The notes below the pieces were generated by a model. The model was not told the origin of the DNA, made no database searches, and saw nothing but the letters and a program-made list of their open reading frames with translations. The position numbers and the translations under genes are program-made. This document shows positions 62,083 through 64,000 of a stretch of 64,000 nucleotides of DNA, one piece after another (the stretch's first letter is position 1; every line of letters starts with the position of its first letter). This stretch comes from Fodinibius saliphilus (lineage in GTDB: Bacteria; Bacteroidota; Rhodothermia; Balneolales; Balneolaceae): positions 372,001 to 436,000 of the forward strand of contig NZ_VAWF01000002.1 of assembly GCF_005869845.1 (NCBI RefSeq), given 5' to 3'.

Positions 62083-63444
62083 TTAGTCATATGTTTTAAA
62101 AGTCTCTATTCGAGAGAAGTAACTTTGTGCCGCCTCTTTGACTTTGGGCGCAAGCAACACAGCAGAAACCATTGTCGGGATGGCCATAAGAGCAAACATT
62201 CCGTCAATAAGATCAATAACAGCCCCAATGGAGGCGATAGCTCCAAAGATGATTGACCCTACGTAGAAATAGTTGTACAGGTGCTGGTATTCGGCACCGA
62301 CTAAATACCCGAGACATTTAGTACCGTAATATGAATATGTGAGCATTGAACTTATGGCAAAGAATACCACACATATAACTAGCAGGTATGTGCCTACGGT
62401 AGGGAGTGCTTCGTTAAAGGCATTAAGGGTTAGGGTAACACCATTTGCTTCGGTAGATTTCCAAACTCCGGTTACTAAAATAGCCAGTGCAGTCATAGTA
62501 CAAGTGATGATAGTATCGATAGCTGGTCCCAGCATAGCTACTAATCCTTCGCGGACAGGCTCCTTTGTTTTGGCGGCTCCGTGTGCCAGTGCTTCGGTAC
62601 CAAGACCTGCTTCGTTAGAAAAGACTCCTCGTTGAATTCCGATTACAATAAGAGAACCTACGGCACCGCCCATCACAGATTTTCCGGTAAAGGCATCGGT
62701 AACAATAAGGCTTAGATAGTAAGGGATTTCTTCAATATGAATGGCAAGAATGGTAAGTACACATCCCACGTAGATAACGACCATTGCAGGGACAAGGCGT
62801 GAGGTTACTTTCCCAATTCGGGTAATACCGCCGAATACGACAATGGAAACGATTACTACCAATACTAAACCCGTAATTAAATCGCCTCCCATATGAGCGT
62901 TAGCAGTAACCCATCCTTGGGGGATATATATAGTGTCACGTAAAATCTGTGTGAGCTGATTGGCCTGGAAAATGGGAAGAGGCCCAAACAGTCCTGCAAT
63001 GGCAAATAAGCCCGCAAGTGGTTTAAATAATACTTTCCATCCGTCGCCCCACTTTTTGGTAAGGCCTTCCCGAATAACGTACATTGGCCCACCTTGAATT
63101 TTTCCGGCTGAATCTTCGCCACGATACATAATGGAAAGGGTACAGGTAAAGAATTTAGTGGCCATCCCAACAAAGGCACTAACCCACATCCAGAAAAGGG
63201 CGCCGGGACCACCCATAAAGATGGCAACAGCAACTCCACTGATATTTCCCATTCCTACGGTAGCAGCAAGGGCACTTGACAGGGCTTCAAAGTGGGAAAT
63301 ATCCCCAGGGTCTTCCGGATTATCATATTTCCCACGGAGTATGTTTAGGGCATGTTTAAAATATTTGAAAGGGGCAAAGCGGGAATAGAGTAGGAAAAAG
63401 AGCCCGCCACCTACCAGTAGGTATACCAACGGCATTCCCCACAT
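62083..63444 (-). CDS. Amino acid:cation symporter (AGCS family)
   Basis: A 453-residue sodium:alanine/glycine symporter with about 11 membrane helices. Family signatures: HFEALSSALAATVGMGNISGVAVAI (about 49-73), GPGALFWMWVSAFVGMATKF, and GVFSNEAGLGTEALAHGAAKT (about 275-295). The first ATG in frame is 63444, but homology-like sequence continues upstream (LLEQFLSDFSSFM) with no ATG, GTG or TTG before a stop; only a CTG at 63486-63484 is available. So the N-terminus may start at CTG or be slightly shortened. Confidence 0.93.
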   Translation of the reverse strand: MWGMPLVYLLVGGGLFFLLYSRFAPFKYFKHALNILRGKYDNPEDPGDISHFEALSSALAATVGMGNISGVAVAIFMGGPGALFWMWVSAFVGMATKFFTCTLSIMYRGEDSAGKIQGGPMYVIREGLTKKWGDGWKVLFKPLAGLFAIAGLFGPLPIFQANQLTQILRDTIYIPQGWVTANAHMGGDLITGLVLVVIVSIVVFGGITRIGKVTSRLVPAMVVIYVGCVLTILAIHIEEIPYYLSLIVTDAFTGKSVMGGAVGSLIVIGIQRGVFSNEAGLGTEALAHGAAKTKEPVREGLVAMLGPAIDTIITCTMTALAILVTGVWKSTEANGVTLTLNAFNEALPTVGTYLLVICVVFFAISSMLTYSYYGTKCLGYLVGAEYQHLYNYFYVGSIIFGAIASIGAVIDLIDGMFALMAIPTMVSAVLLAPKVKEAAQSYFSRIETFKTYD

Positions 63445-63534
63445 AAAGCTAGAGAAATCAGAAAGAAATTGTTCAAGAAGTTTCAGAACAGGACCTCATG
63501 TATATTTTATTAGAATGATAATGAAGCGAATATA

Positions 63535-64000
63535 TTAATTTACGCGGCTAAAAAAGATGAAATCAGTGGCCGGAGGGTCAATTTTTGCATTTCGTAACAA
63601 TTTTGCGACCTGCGCTCGGTGATGCTGGCCGTGAATTATGACATGATGCAAAATGTCGGAAAGCATTGTTTCATAAGATGTGCCACTGGAGTTTTTATAG
63701 GAAATAGGCCGATCTATATCTGATTTATTAGAATCAATCAGTTTGTTCCAGTTTGCAGAGAGTGTTTTTAATTTTTGAAGAGCTACAGGCAAGGAATAAT
63801 CGGGCCATACCACAAGATTTTTTTGAGAGGCGCCGGTAATACGCGCATACCATAGCTCTTGTGCTCCCACAATATGTGCAAATGAATGGATACACTTTTC
63901 ATCGCCTTTAAAAGGAATATTTTCTTGAATAGTGAACAAAACTTGCTCATTTGCCCACATATCATACGAGAATAACCTGAATAATTGATCGCCTGAATTC
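63535..64000 (-). CDS. DinB-family protein, partial at right edge
   Basis: A four-helix DinB-superfamily protein. The first ATG in the window is 63960, but the frame stays open to the window end and reads NSGDQLFRLFSYDMWANEQVL, where family members have a helix ending YDxWAN. The true start therefore lies beyond 64000. Metal histidines are in SFAHIVGAQELWY (His) and HHVIIHGQHHRAQVAKLL (His cluster near the C-terminus). DinB-like proteins act as metal-dependent thiol transferases or hydrolases. Second member of this superfamily in the window. Confidence 0.88.
   Translation of the reverse strand, partial: NSGDQLFRLFSYDMWANEQVLFTIQENIPFKGDEKCIHSFAHIVGAQELWYARITGASQKNLVVWPDYSLPVALQKLKTLSANWNKLIDSNKSDIDRPISYKNSSGTSYETMLSDILHHVIIHGQHHRAQVAKLLRNAKIDPPATDFIFFSRVN

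Overview
This 64 kb window is a chromosomal segment, about 40% GC by eye, from a Bacteroidota/FCB-type bacterium, most likely Balneolota (Balneolaceae-like). The pointers are the ribosomal set rpmB-rpmG-DUF4295, weak Shine-Dalgarno signals, many lipoproteins and M16, Asp-box and DUF2911 exported proteins, and adjacent gyrB-gyrA. The phylum-level call is fairly firm; the family-level call is inference.

The most important structural result is that the window appears to hold the chromosome origin domain. A 459-bp gap at 16280-16738 is packed with DnaA boxes: four perfect TTATCCACA boxes, at least six one-mismatch boxes, and a box / trio / AT-rich unwinding module. About 21 kb to the right, three ParB-binding parS sites lie in and at the start of rsmG. 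gyrB, gyrA, mnmG and rsmG sit between or beside them. No dnaA or parAB gene is visible.

Layout. 0-16 kb: envelope and housekeeping genes (DUF72, HhH lipoprotein, M16 protease, PAQR/hemolysin III, a large peptidase-propeller-barrel protein, fabF, purM), plus a nitroreductase/GNAT locus fused by deletion. 16-30 kb: origin, dtd, adk, PhoD-like phosphatase, mscS, a giant Asp-box protein, a LolC/E-like permease, xthA, tyrS, cvpA, yqeY and three small ribosomal-cluster genes, two of them under 60 codons. 30-40 kb: gyrBA, a WYL regulator with lactate dehydrogenase, rsmG and mnmG. 40-53 kb: an accessory, decaying block. It has three adjacent genes each broken by a single-nucleotide lesion (EVE, ABM monooxygenase, MarR), a 13-bp-arm operator, two dead IS110 copies (one preceded by hairpins resembling a bridge RNA), a diverged 130-bp repeat pair and a 25-bp repeat pair. 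It also carries a minus-strand operon that looks like quinone/electrophile detoxification (DUF5996, VOC dioxygenase, carboxylesterase, FMN reductase, DsbA fragment, LtrA) and a Crp-family regulator. The 3' end of tRNA-Asp faces this block. 53-64 kb: core genes again (apaG, glutathione peroxidase, MBL hydrolase, manC with a PhoBR-type two-component system, ruvCA, ankyrin protein, amino-acid:cation symporter) and a DinB gene running off the right edge.

Functional links: the origin region couples initiation (DnaA boxes), segregation (parS) and supercoiling (gyrase). The phoB-phoR-hypothetical-manC run suggests a shared envelope or sugar-nucleotide unit. The divergent MarR/ABM pair and the detox operon suggest an electrophile-stress module that is partly eroded. 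No CRISPR array, prophage or rRNA operon was seen.
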